DNA of 64,000 nt, taken from positions 45,015 to 109,014 of the forward strand of contig JAZONR010000060.1 of NCBI GenBank assembly GCA_045654645.1, read 5' to 3'. The first letter of the stretch is position 1, and each line of letters opens with the position of its first letter. The notes beneath the pieces are model-generated. The model was not told the DNA's origin, did no database searches, and saw nothing but the letters and a program-made list of their open reading frames with translations. This DNA is from HGM04593 sp045654645 (GTDB lineage: Bacteria > Bacteroidota > Bacteroidia > Bacteroidales > Bacteroidaceae). Made by a program: the position numbers and the translations under genes. Shown one piece after another: positions 25,701 to 34,326 of the stretch.

Positions 25701-28700
25701 TGTCATCGGTTGCAGGGACTTCGTCGCAAAGCAAGATTACCTCCTCCAGTCTGGGACTATCGTGAGAGACCTTTGCACCAATGCTCTTTGTATTGTCGCC
25801 GATAACCACACGGCTCAGTGCATTACAGTTGTTGAATGCGTGATTCTTAATCTTGGTTACGCTTTTGGGAAGGATGAGTGTCTCCAATGCATCAAGCTCC
25901 CAGAACATATAGGTATCAATGCAGTCGTCCTCGGTAATGCGGTCGTTTGAGCCATCCTGGTTGTAGTCGGCGCCACCGGCCTTGATGTGTGCATCGTAGA
26001 GGTCGAGATACCTAAGGTTGCCTGCGAATGTAACGTCGGCATTGTTCACATCGCGTCCGCCCAAGAAGCGGATGACGCCAACGTCGGTACCATTGATGGG
26101 GCCGGCAATCTTCAGACTATCATACTTACTGTAATTGCCTTGTATGGTAAGCGGGTCGGTGCCGGTTATGGTGAGACCCAATTTTTGAGCCAAAGTTCCG
26201 GGTTCGGTAACTGTAACTTCCCAAACACCTGTATGCTTTCCAACAACCGATTGAATGTGGTCGGAATATTGTGGCCAAGCTCTTTTGTAGAGCTGAACAG
26301 ATGCTTCGGGTACATACAATACATAGTCGGTTGGCATCCCGGCAAAGACATCTGCGCCCAAGGTTGCCGGTGTTTCAGACAGGAAGGTGATGCTTCGGAG
26401 TGAGGCACACCCGTTGAATGCCCTGTCCTTTATCTCTGTTATGCTGTCAGGTATAACAATATCATCAAGCAATGCGCAGTTGTAGAACGCATACTTGCCT
26501 ATGCTCTTTATGGTAGACGGGAGTTCAATACTCTGCATTTTGTCGCAATTCTTGAACATAGAATCCGCTACGGCAGTAAGGTTTATGAGCTCAAATGCCT
26601 TGAATTCGTGGAATGCTGCCAGTTCTTTACCCTGGAACTTGCCATCGAGCATAGCAGGGTCGGTTATCTTCATCACATCGTAGATGTCAAAGTTATCACC
26701 GGTAATTGGCGATTCATACTCCATACCACAATCTTCAAGGATATCCTTCAAGGTTTCGTCTCCGGTCAGGATAAAGCTTGGAAGGAACTTCTCATCATAC
26801 TTCGCCCAAGCAGTATCGGCCTTAAAGTTTTCTACTGCCGTAGTTATCATCTTCACCTTAAGCTTGTCGCTGCCGGCAAATACACCCTCTTCCAACATCA
26901 CACGTTTGGGGTCCATTGGCTCTACGCTATTGGTGCCGTCGGTGCGGAAGTAGAGCATATTGATATACTCCAGGTTGGGGCATTTGGCAAAGGCCGAGTC
27001 CTGCAACACAATCTCCAAGTCGCTATAGGCATCACCGAAGATTGTAGAACCCTTGAGGTCAAACATTGAGATACCCTTGAGCTCCTCGCTGCCATAGAAA
27101 GCCTTACCCTTCACATAGTCGAGCTTGTAGTTGTTGTAGGCACCGATATCGTTGAAAAGACCGAGTTCACCACTTTGCTCTGCAAGCCCCTCAACATCTG
27201 GGCCGATGATATGCAGGTGTTCTATGGTGTGTCCATCGGTATATCCCTGTTTCTTCAATGTATTATTATCGAAGCTGTAGCTGTATTGTGCACCATAGTC
27301 GGTATAGTCCACCACCTCGGGAACGTCTACTGCCACAAGGCAATTCTTGTATTTTTTCCAATAAGTATTCTCGGCAAATTCATCATACTTTTCGGCACTG
27401 ACACGAATCTTCAGTTTTGTTGTGTCGCAACCGACGAAGATATCTTCACCACAGAGGATAAAGTTTTCGGGACCAAGGGCTACATCGCGGTCGGGGTTGG
27501 TGTCTATGCTGCGCATAATCAAATCAACAGTCTCAAGACCGGTACATCCCATAAATGCAGAGTCGGGAATCAACACTGTCAGGTCTGAATACATCTCGGA
27601 TGCGTTTTCATACAAATCCTGGAACTTGATTGTCTTTATCTTGTCTTTTCCACGGAAGGCATCGCGGCCGATAGCCACAGTCTTGTAGTTGTATGCGCTA
27701 CCAATGTCGTTATACAATGTAACTGTCTCCTTGTTCTCTACATCCTTCACATACATATGATAGATGGTGTGCTTGTTCTCTGTCAGCAACCACTGTCCCT
27801 TCATTATCCAGGTTGGTTCGCGACGGGCCTTGTTACCAATAGTTGAAGAAATGTACCCCAAACCACAAGCACCGGCTCCGGTCGCGGCATCCACACCTGC
27901 AGCAATCATATAATATGTATAGTTAGACATTGCTTTTTTATAAGCTACATGTGCGGCATATGCTGCATTACTTTTTGTGATCATAAGAGATCGGTACAAA
28001 GCTTCGTCTTTCAAGAATAATTGCGAAGCTTCGAACGAAACTTTAGAAGCTTCATCTAAAGCTTTTTTAGCAGATACTTGAGCTGCAGTAGTTGCAGAAT
28101 GGGCCGAACCGAAAGTTGCAATAGCAATAGCAATCTCGGCAGCTATGATGGGTGCATTCCACCACGATGACTGCAGACGGGTGAGCTCCGAGGTGGGCAA
28201 TGTGTTTAGAGATTTTGCCGCGTAGTCGTAGGTTGCACCATCCACTGTTATCGGGTCGTACTTTGTGGGCATATAGTCCGATGCCACAATCTTATTGGCA
28301 TATTGCCCCCAACACTCATCAGTGATGTACATCTGATACAATTGGGGAGAGACAACAATGCGGAAATCCTCGTGGCAACCGTCGAACACATTGCGGCCGA
28401 TGAAGATGTCGCTTGGATAGAGCATCTCGTAATGATTGGTGCCTTCGGTTACAAAGTAGTACATATTGAACTCCTTCAGGTTCTTGCAATCCTTGAAGGC
28501 GCCGTCGTGTATAACCATCTTGAACGGTGTGTTTGCATTTTCCGAGGCCGATGCGCAGTCTTCGAACACTACTTTATTGATGTGCTCGTTGCCGCGCAGG
28601 GCGGTGCTGTCTATGGCGATGGTCTTGTAGTTGTAGGTGGTTCCTATGTCGTTGTAGAGGCGCATCTCGCCATATTTCTTATCGAGTTCTTCGTTATTGA

Positions 28701-29193
28701 CGCCTACTACCTGCATATACCAGGTCTCATTGCCGTTGCTTGCGGGGGTGAGCAACTCATCTACGCTTAGATTACGGTAAACGGCTTCCAAGGGTTTGAG
28801 CAGCTGTTGCATCTTGTCTATGTTGCTGCTTGAGAGTTGGTAGCCGAAGTAGCCGTACTTTACTCCGGCTATCTCTTGTGTTTCCAGAAGGTCTGCCTCG
28901 TTCGATGCTACAATCTTGTCAGCATATTGGCTCCAGTTGGGGTCGGTGATGAACATTTTGTACACCTGGGCGTCTACTACGATGCGGAAATCGGGGTGGC
29001 AACCGTCGAACACGTTGCTGCCGATGTAGATATCGGTGGGAAGGAGCATATCGTAGTGGTTGGTGCCGTCTGTAACAAGGTAGTACATATTGAGCTCTGT
29101 CAGGTTTGCACAGTTCTGGAAGGCACCGTCGTGTATTACCATTTTTGGCCAGGTGCTTGCATTTGCACTGCCCGATGCGCAATCCTCGAACAC
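22780..29193 (-). pseudogene. Giant BspA-like leucine-rich-repeat surface protein, main part after an in-frame TAG
   Basis: 2137 codons open in the same frame as the signal-peptide fragment at 29209-29778, separated by one TAG (29209-29211). Intact, the protein would have about 2332 residues. It has repeated modules with YGYFG.QLSS, NDIG..YNYK and AFRGCTSLK-type LRR_5 motifs, two copies of a VTEPGTLA... LGGRD... LDLYDA module, beta-rich domains, and a C-terminal IYDLQGRRVLEPKKGGLYI segment like the sorting/attachment modules of Bacteroidales exported proteins. BspA-like proteins are surface adhesins. Without readthrough this part has no signal peptide and no good start; the GTG at 29193 is only nominal. 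An AT-richer, hydrophobic insert lies at about 27826-28175. Confidence 0.75.
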
Positions 29194-29208
29194 GATTTTC
29201 TTGATGTA

Positions 29209-29778
29209 CTAGTTGCCACGAAGGGCGGTGCCGTCTATGGAGATGGTCTTGTAGTCGTATGAACTACCGATATCGTTGTAGATGCGCATCACGCCGTCCT
29301 GCTCATCGATATCTTCATTGTCTACTCCGACTATCTGCATATACCAAGTCTCGTCGCCGTTGGAGGCGGGGGTAAGCACTGCATCGATATCAAGATTCTT
29401 GATTTCATTGTTCCAAGGCTCGAGCAAAGTTTTCATCTCGTCAATATTGTCGCTCGAGAGTTGGTCGCCAAAGTAACCATATTTAACGCCGTCCTCGGTA
29501 TAAGCCACCGCTGCACGGGTTGCCACGTTTCGGGATGCACCGGAACGTGAACTTGCGCGTGAAGCATCGGTAATGGCGTCGCGCACTACAAAGCAACCGG
29601 CGACGGAATCGTATTCCATTGCAGAGGCCGGAATGGCACGGGTTGCACGGGGATAAGGAAGAGTCTTTTTACTTTTCACCTCCTGTGCAGCTCCAGAATC
29701 GTCGCTCTGCGCTTTTGTTGGTAATGCCAGCATCAGAAACGATGCGACAGCAAAAAAGAAAAATAGTTTTCGTTTCAT
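29209..29778 (-). CDS. N-terminal fragment of the leucine-rich-repeat surface protein, ending at a premature TAG
   Basis: 189 residues: a signal peptide (KLFFFFAVASFLMLALP, cut near KAQ), a low-complexity pro-region with RATRAIPASA, then the first repeat module ending GTALRGN, where TAG replaces the GAG/Glu of the paralogous second module (LRGNEHINKVVFEDC). The next codon is also changed (CAC to TAC). The ATG at 29778 is preferred over a TTG at 29796. A TAACTTTG -7 element lies at 29860-29867 on the minus strand. It may be a recent pseudogene, a sequencing error, or a site of readthrough. Confidence 0.7.
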   Translation of the reverse strand: MKRKLFFFFAVASFLMLALPTKAQSDDSGAAQEVKSKKTLPYPRATRAIPASAMEYDSVAGCFVVRDAITDASRASSRSGASRNVATRAAVAYTEDGVKYGYFGDQLSSDNIDEMKTLLEPWNNEIKNLDIDAVLTPASNGDETWYMQIVGVDNEDIDEQDGVMRIYNDIGSSYDYKTISIDGTALRGN

Positions 29779-29859
29779 TTTTATATAAAATTTCAATAAC
29801 TTCTGAATCGTTTTTTTACAATGCCGGCTTCTTTATCGCGCGCGCATAATTTTATTTTG

Positions 29860-29867
29860 CAAAGTTA
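29860..29867 (-). promoter_or_regulatory. -7 element of the leucine-rich-repeat gene
   Basis: Minus-strand TAACTTTG, 81 bases upstream of the ATG at 29778. No consensus -33 is visible at the usual distance, which would fit activator-dependent transcription. Confidence 0.5.
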
Positions 29868-29964
29868 CTTACATATTATTTAACACTCTAATAAGCAAAT
29901 CCTACATTCTGGTTTATATAAAGCGCAAAATGGTGGCAAAAACAGCGTTTGTAAACCGAAATGT

Positions 29965-29978
29965 AAACAGCGCTGTTT
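29965..29978. promoter_or_regulatory. 14-bp palindrome, operator candidate in the divergent intergenic region
   Basis: AAACAGCGCTGTTT is a perfect palindrome. A related half-site AAACAGCG-like stretch (AACAGCGTTTGTAAAC) lies just upstream at about 29941-29956. The region separates the leucine-rich-repeat gene and the TPR/LuxR-type regulator gene, and the palindrome is about 25 bases upstream of a weak -7 box (TTAATTTG, about 30002-30009) of the regulator. Operator function is inference. Confidence 0.45.
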
Positions 29979-30034
29979 AGGTTGCAGGGGAGAATTTATT
30001 TTAATTTGCAATAAAATGACAACAACTTTAAAAT

Positions 30035-31960
30035 ATGGGTTCATCATTCTGGAGCAAAAGGATATTCCTATTTCATATATTAGTGCTGATATGTTGCACA
30101 GGCTTTGCCAATGCAGACCTCTTTAAACAAGCGAGGAGATTGCAACACGACGGCAAGTACAACGAGGCTATAGAAACATATAAAAGTTACCTGTTGCTAC
30201 CTATCAAAGAAGACGAATTCGACAAGCAACAGCTGCTCACCCACGCCGAGGCCCTTATGCAACTGATGAACACATACCAGAGCAAAGGCGAGCCGGAGGC
30301 CTGCATAAAGACCCTGCAAGAACTGTTCAACACCTCTCCCATTCTGCAAAAGGAGTGTTTGAGAGACTATTGCTCTATTATGGGCTATGCCCTATCGCGC
30401 ACAGAGAAGATGAAGGAGGCCGAGGAGACAATGCTGAAGGTGTTCACAATTCCGCTCCACTATGCTACCCCTGAGCGCTATTTCCGCGATTATGCATACG
30501 CCGCAGCAGTATTTTACAGCAACCCCAATTACGAGAAAGAGGTTATAGGTTGGTGCGAAGAGGCATTGCAACAGGCCCAATTGTGCAAGAACACCTCGGG
30601 TGCTCAATGGGTAACGGCTATGCTGGGCTCGCTTTACAAACGAAACGGGGAACTGAACAAAGCCTTGGAGCTTCTCTTGCAAAGCAAGGAGGAGGCCGAA
30701 GCGAGAAAAGATGAGTTGGGCGTGCTGAACAGTCTGCATATGATTATCGACCTGTTCCTCTACTGGAATGTACCCGAATATGCCAACCTGTACGCCTCGG
30801 AAGCCATACGTGTGGAGAAAAAAACAACAATGAAGAATCCAATGGTATCGGCGCAAACTTATATTAATAAAGGCAGAGCATTGATGCAATTGGGCGAAAA
30901 GGATTCTGTTAGCATCTACGTAGAAAAAGCAAGGGAGTTCTGCAAAGCCCTGCCATATAACAGCGGTATGGTGGATGTGGACCTGCTGCACGGTATATAC
31001 TCCACTGAAAAGGGCGGCGATTCAAGGCACTTGGGCATTCAGGAGCTGCAACAGGTAACACTGCAGGGAACAGCCACAAACCGCGCCATAGCATATCACC
31101 AACTGGCACAAACCTATTTAAAAAGCAACCGGGGGAATATGGGTGAAATAATGTTGGACAGTATGTATTCGTTGCTCAACCAAAACAATTCACACATATT
31201 CATCCAACTGGACTATAAACCCATCTTCAATCACTATCTGAAGAGCAACAACCGACAGAAAGTTGAGCAATATGCAGAAATGATGTTCCGTGAACAGTTG
31301 GCCCTGAAGGAAAAGAGATTGAACTTTAACCTTGTTGAGGCAATTGTTAATTTGCAAACAGAGCAACAGAGACAGGAGATTGAGATTATAAGACTTGAAC
31401 AAACCAACCAGCGTCTTTGGTTCATCATTTATACAATTTTGTCTGTTATTACCATAAGTGTGATTGTTGCACTGCTTTATAACCAAAAGATTAAGCATAA
31501 AAAACAGATGAAGAGGGCCGATGAGAAGCTTGCCTTGCTTGTAAAGGAACTCAACAGGACAAACGCCGAGAAAGAGATCATATCGCAGGAGATTGATGAG
31601 ATTATGAGCGACAAGGAGAACCGCCGGGAGGTGGAGACATTAACCCCACATATTCTTCAGAAAAACGGCGAATCGAGATTCAGACAACGCTTCGAGTTGC
31701 TGTATCCGCTATTTCTCCCCCGTCTGCGTGAAAAAGTCCCAACCATTACACGCCGCGAAGAGCTGCTTTCAATGCTCATTGTCTTGAAGCAGGACAACAA
31801 GGAGATTGCCGAGCTATTGGCCATTGCTCCACGAAGCGTGCTGATGCTTCGTCATCGTTTCCGCCAAAAGATTGGACTTGAAGCCGACAACTCATTGGAA
31901 AGCTTTATAGAAGAGATATTGGAGCCACAAAGCAGTTCAAGCAGAGTGCCCCAGGAATAA
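30035..31960 (+). CDS. TPR-repeat transmembrane regulator with C-terminal LuxR-type helix-turn-helix
   Basis: A 641-residue protein. It has an N-terminal signal/anchor (IFLFHILVLICCTGFANA), a periplasmic TPR region (about 25-450), one transmembrane helix (LWFIIYTILSVITISVIVALL, about 465-487), a coiled coil (about 490-540), and a C-terminal helix-turn-helix (about 575-640: TITRREELLSMLIVLKQDNKEIAELL... SVLMLRHRFRQK). This is a known Bacteroidetes architecture for membrane-bound transcription regulators. It is divergent from the leucine-rich-repeat gene and next to a secreted protease, so it may control both; this is inference. Confidence 0.8.
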   Translation: MGSSFWSKRIFLFHILVLICCTGFANADLFKQARRLQHDGKYNEAIETYKSYLLLPIKEDEFDKQQLLTHAEALMQLMNTYQSKGEPEACIKTLQELFNTSPILQKECLRDYCSIMGYALSRTEKMKEAEETMLKVFTIPLHYATPERYFRDYAYAAAVFYSNPNYEKEVIGWCEEALQQAQLCKNTSGAQWVTAMLGSLYKRNGELNKALELLLQSKEEAEARKDELGVLNSLHMIIDLFLYWNVPEYANLYASEAIRVEKKTTMKNPMVSAQTYINKGRALMQLGEKDSVSIYVEKAREFCKALPYNSGMVDVDLLHGIYSTEKGGDSRHLGIQELQQVTLQGTATNRAIAYHQLAQTYLKSNRGNMGEIMLDSMYSLLNQNNSHIFIQLDYKPIFNHYLKSNNRQKVEQYAEMMFREQLALKEKRLNFNLVEAIVNLQTEQQRQEIEIIRLEQTNQRLWFIIYTILSVITISVIVALLYNQKIKHKKQMKRADEKLALLVKELNRTNAEKEIISQEIDEIMSDKENRREVETLTPHILQKNGESRFRQRFELLYPLFLPRLREKVPTITRREELLSMLIVLKQDNKEIAELLAIAPRSVLMLRHRFRQKIGLEADNSLESFIEEILEPQSSSSRVPQE

Positions 31961-31985
31961 GAAACCCTAAAAATCAAGCACAAGT

Positions 31986-32012
31986 GGGTAACACCATTTT
32001 TTTGTGTTACCC
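31986..32012. terminator. Hairpin between convergent regulator and metalloprotease genes
   Basis: 9-base inverted repeat GGGTAACAC/GTGTTACCC with a 9-base T-rich loop. The flanks are weak in T runs, so termination strength is uncertain. Confidence 0.55.
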
Positions 32013-32051
32013 CCCAAAAAATATTATTTACATCTCACAACGAAAAGAGTT

Positions 32052-33641
32052 TTACCACACAAGTAACTTTTTGCCATTGATTATATATAAACCTTTACTC
32101 GATGCCTCGACTCTTCTACCAAGAAAATCGTATTGAGTGCTCTCATCTTCGCCTTTCATATTTCCGCTTTCACATTCCACCTCATTTATTCCTGTAGCAC
32201 CGGTGATGTTGAAACTGCCGCCTTGTTCGGGCGAAAGAGCGGTGAGTGCATAGGCAACACCACCAATCTCCTCAACGCGAATTACGCCACCCGGCATTGA
32301 ACGCACGGCTGTTACAAAATCGACATCAACACCACCCACATTGACATCGGGTAACCTAACGCAGCAACTGCCGTCGCGCGCAGGGAGCGATTCTGCAAGC
32401 AGATAATCGAACGATTGGCCGTAATTATCGGACATCTTTATGCGCACGCGGCTGTCTGCTGTGAAATAGTTGTTATTAACACCCCACTTCACCGTAACCT
32501 CCTCGCCGGCCGTGTAGGTATCCTTTGCCGGCGAAAGTGATGCAGCAAACCCGGTGCCGGTAACAACCTCCACTGTAACATTCCAAACAGCATAATTTGA
32601 ATAGAAAGGTTGTGCCTTCATTGCCTCGAGACTGCAATCATCGGGGCAATCATATACTATAAAACTGATGCCATACTTCCCCGGGAAGAGCATTGGTATA
32701 TCGGTTCCTTGAATAGGATAGAAATATTCGGGATAGTAGACATCGGCCGAATAGCGGGGGCGATAGTCTATAACGTTGCTCTCTTGCGGAGGCATAGATG
32801 CAAATGCTTCAATATCATCACCAATTGCCATATAGCGCAACGCATCGTCATTGGCATCTGTTGCAAAGAGTTCAACAGCCAAACAAGCGCCCTGTGGAAT
32901 TTTGTATCTATCCTTCATCTGCGCAGCAACAAAAGTTGGTGCAGAGTTTTCTACCTTAACACCATAGACATAGTTGCCACCTGCATTGCTGCCGACGAGC
33001 TGAGTGCGCTGTTCATCGGCATAATAGGCGGCATTCCTCTCCACACACGCTGTGCGTATTCTCTTTATTGATAGATAGGAGAGATACCCCCCTATCTGGT
33101 CCATAAGACTACCCTCGCCGGGAGGAGTGTGATTGGCACCAAGCAGGTGCCCTATTTCGTGCGCAACAACCCACTTGTCGGTCTTGGCATAGCCGCTGGC
33201 TTTTGTAGAGTTGAGATATGCACCGTTCTCAATAGAGAGACCGCTATTCTCCTCATAATCATCGCGATGCGTTACCCACATACCAATATCATAGGAGGCA
33301 GAAGAAATTAGTTCGTTGAGCAGCTCCGTTCCAAAGCTTGGAGCATTATAGATATTCTCATCAATCAAATTCCTTTCGTGCAGCACAAGCCTTTCATCTT
33401 CAATAACATCGAAGCAGAAACCAAGCGGAACATAGATGTTGTTCAGATACTCCTCGCACTCTTGCCAAAAGAGCTTCACTCTACCGTAATCTGCATTAAG
33501 GTCCTGTTCATAGGAGCTTAATGTAACAGGTATTGCCAGGCGATAAAATCGCATCACATTATCACCGGGGATGGAACTCTCCTGAGCAGACAAATTCCCT
33601 AAGCTGAATAGTAACAGAAGTGCAGATATAAGTTTTCTCAT
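32052..33641 (-). CDS. Secreted zinc metalloprotease (zincin, reprolysin-like) with C-terminal sorting-like module
   Basis: A 529-residue protein. It has a signal peptide (about 1-20, ...NLSAQ), a metalloprotease domain with the zinc motif HEIGHLLGANH (H161, E162, H165, H171) and a plausible Met-turn at M180, beta-sandwich domains (about 330-490), and a C-terminal YDFLGRRVEASSKGLYI segment like the one at the end of the leucine-rich-repeat protein. It probably cleaves extracellular protein; the substrate is unknown. The shared C-terminus suggests a common export or attachment route. It is convergent with the TPR regulator. Confidence 0.82.
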   Translation of the reverse strand: MRKLISALLLLFSLGNLSAQESSIPGDNVMRFYRLAIPVTLSSYEQDLNADYGRVKLFWQECEEYLNNIYVPLGFCFDVIEDERLVLHERNLIDENIYNAPSFGTELLNELISSASYDIGMWVTHRDDYEENSGLSIENGAYLNSTKASGYAKTDKWVVAHEIGHLLGANHTPPGEGSLMDQIGGYLSYLSIKRIRTACVERNAAYYADEQRTQLVGSNAGGNYVYGVKVENSAPTFVAAQMKDRYKIPQGACLAVELFATDANDDALRYMAIGDDIEAFASMPPQESNVIDYRPRYSADVYYPEYFYPIQGTDIPMLFPGKYGISFIVYDCPDDCSLEAMKAQPFYSNYAVWNVTVEVVTGTGFAASLSPAKDTYTAGEEVTVKWGVNNNYFTADSRVRIKMSDNYGQSFDYLLAESLPARDGSCCVRLPDVNVGGVDVDFVTAVRSMPGGVIRVEEIGGVAYALTALSPEQGGSFNITGATGINEVECESGNMKGEDESTQYDFLGRRVEASSKGLYIINGKKLLVW

Positions 33642-33731
33642 TGCAATGCTATTTAATTGATGCGAAAATAGTTAAAATATATTGAAGAAGAAAGACGGAT
33701 AGCAAGAATTGAGAAACCTTATTATATAAAA

Positions 33732-33845
33732 GAGGATATGCCACATTCACATTGCACACTACTTTTTTATGCCCTGAACGGGCTAAATGGTGCAACCAGA
33801 CTCTGCAACATATCCTCGACTGCTGGGAGAACCACCAACCCAACA
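33732..33845. ncRNA. Possible structured RNA element in a 430-base intergenic gap
   Basis: Nested complementary segments: GAGGATATG (33732-33740) pairs with CATATCCTC (33809-33817), TTGCAC (33752-33757) with GTGCAA (33790-33795), and GCCC (33771-33774) with GGGC (33780-33783). A second hairpin (33820-33845, CTGCTGGG with CCCAACAG, one mismatch) adjoins it. On the minus strand the outer stem is followed by TTTTA, in the leader of the metalloprotease gene; on the plus strand it lies upstream of the second WGNLWK peptide. Orientation and class are unknown. Nothing else is seen in 33846-34069. Confidence 0.4.
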
Positions 33846-34069
33846 GTTTCGTTATTCATAATTTTTACATTGTTTCACTATAATGACGGTTTAGAACCAT
33901 TTTTGTTACAAGGTCCATTGCCAATTTATTTTTCTCATAAAACCTGCAGCAAATTCCAAGGAGCAGACATTCCACTAATTAAAGCAGAGAACAATAACAA
34001 ACCATCCCAATGAAGAACAAACTGCAGCTATAACGTGTTATTCACAATGAACTTTAAACTTGAATAGAA

Positions 34070-34231
34070 ATGAAGAAAAGGAATTACCAGGCACCAAGAA
34101 CAGAGAGAATTATTGTAGTTACCGAAAATATTATTGCTGCGTCGGCCCCTGCCGCAAGGGGGTTGCACACAAGCAGCAGCGATGAAGATAGCGAAAGCGG
34201 CGGAAGCTGGGGCAACCTATGGAAAAATTAA
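34070..34231 (+). CDS. Short peptide (53 aa) with C-terminal WGNLWKN motif
   Basis: ATG at 34070, TAA at 34229-34231. The N-terminus MKKRNYQAPRTERIIVV aligns with MKKVYIKPKVVAECVIV of the peptide at 22554-22724, both have an AAS/ALS segment around residue 22-25, and both end W-G-N-L-W-K preceded by a Ser/Gly/Asp/Glu-rich stretch. It has no signal peptide. Its nearest upstream neighbour is the structured element at 33732-33845, and it is convergent with pyrG. Two paralogues with the same termini 11.5 kb apart support it being a real gene. Function unknown. Confidence 0.65.
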   Translation: MKKRNYQAPRTERIIVVTENIIAASAPAARGLHTSSSDEDSESGGSWGNLWKN

Positions 34232-34266
34232 CACAGAAGAGAGGTTGAGCTTTCATTCTATGCCAC

Positions 34267-34306
34267 AAAAAACGACATCCACAGGCCGTCGGCCTGTGGA
34301 TGTCGT
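34267..34306 (-). terminator. Terminator of pyrG
   Basis: Perfect 16-base inverted repeat ACGACATCCACAGGCC with a 3-base loop (34272-34306), followed on the minus strand by six T residues. Confidence 0.9.
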
Positions 34307-34326
34307 AAATATATGTGTGAAAGAAG

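Noticed and set aside
23212..28770. Several plus-strand frames of 60-160 codons opposite the LRR gene
   Set aside because: They mirror the repetitive, stop-poor LRR frame; no promoter and no family match.
33649..33843. 64-codon minus-strand frame upstream of the metalloprotease
   Set aside because: Random-looking composition and it covers the same stem-forming element.
33738..34013. 91-codon plus-strand frame in the gap before the second peptide
   Set aside because: It starts inside the stem-forming element, has unusual composition, and resembles no protein; no promoter seen.
34021..34069. Two very short frames (MKNKLQL and MNFKLE) before the second peptide
   Set aside because: Too short to support; no feature links them to attenuation.
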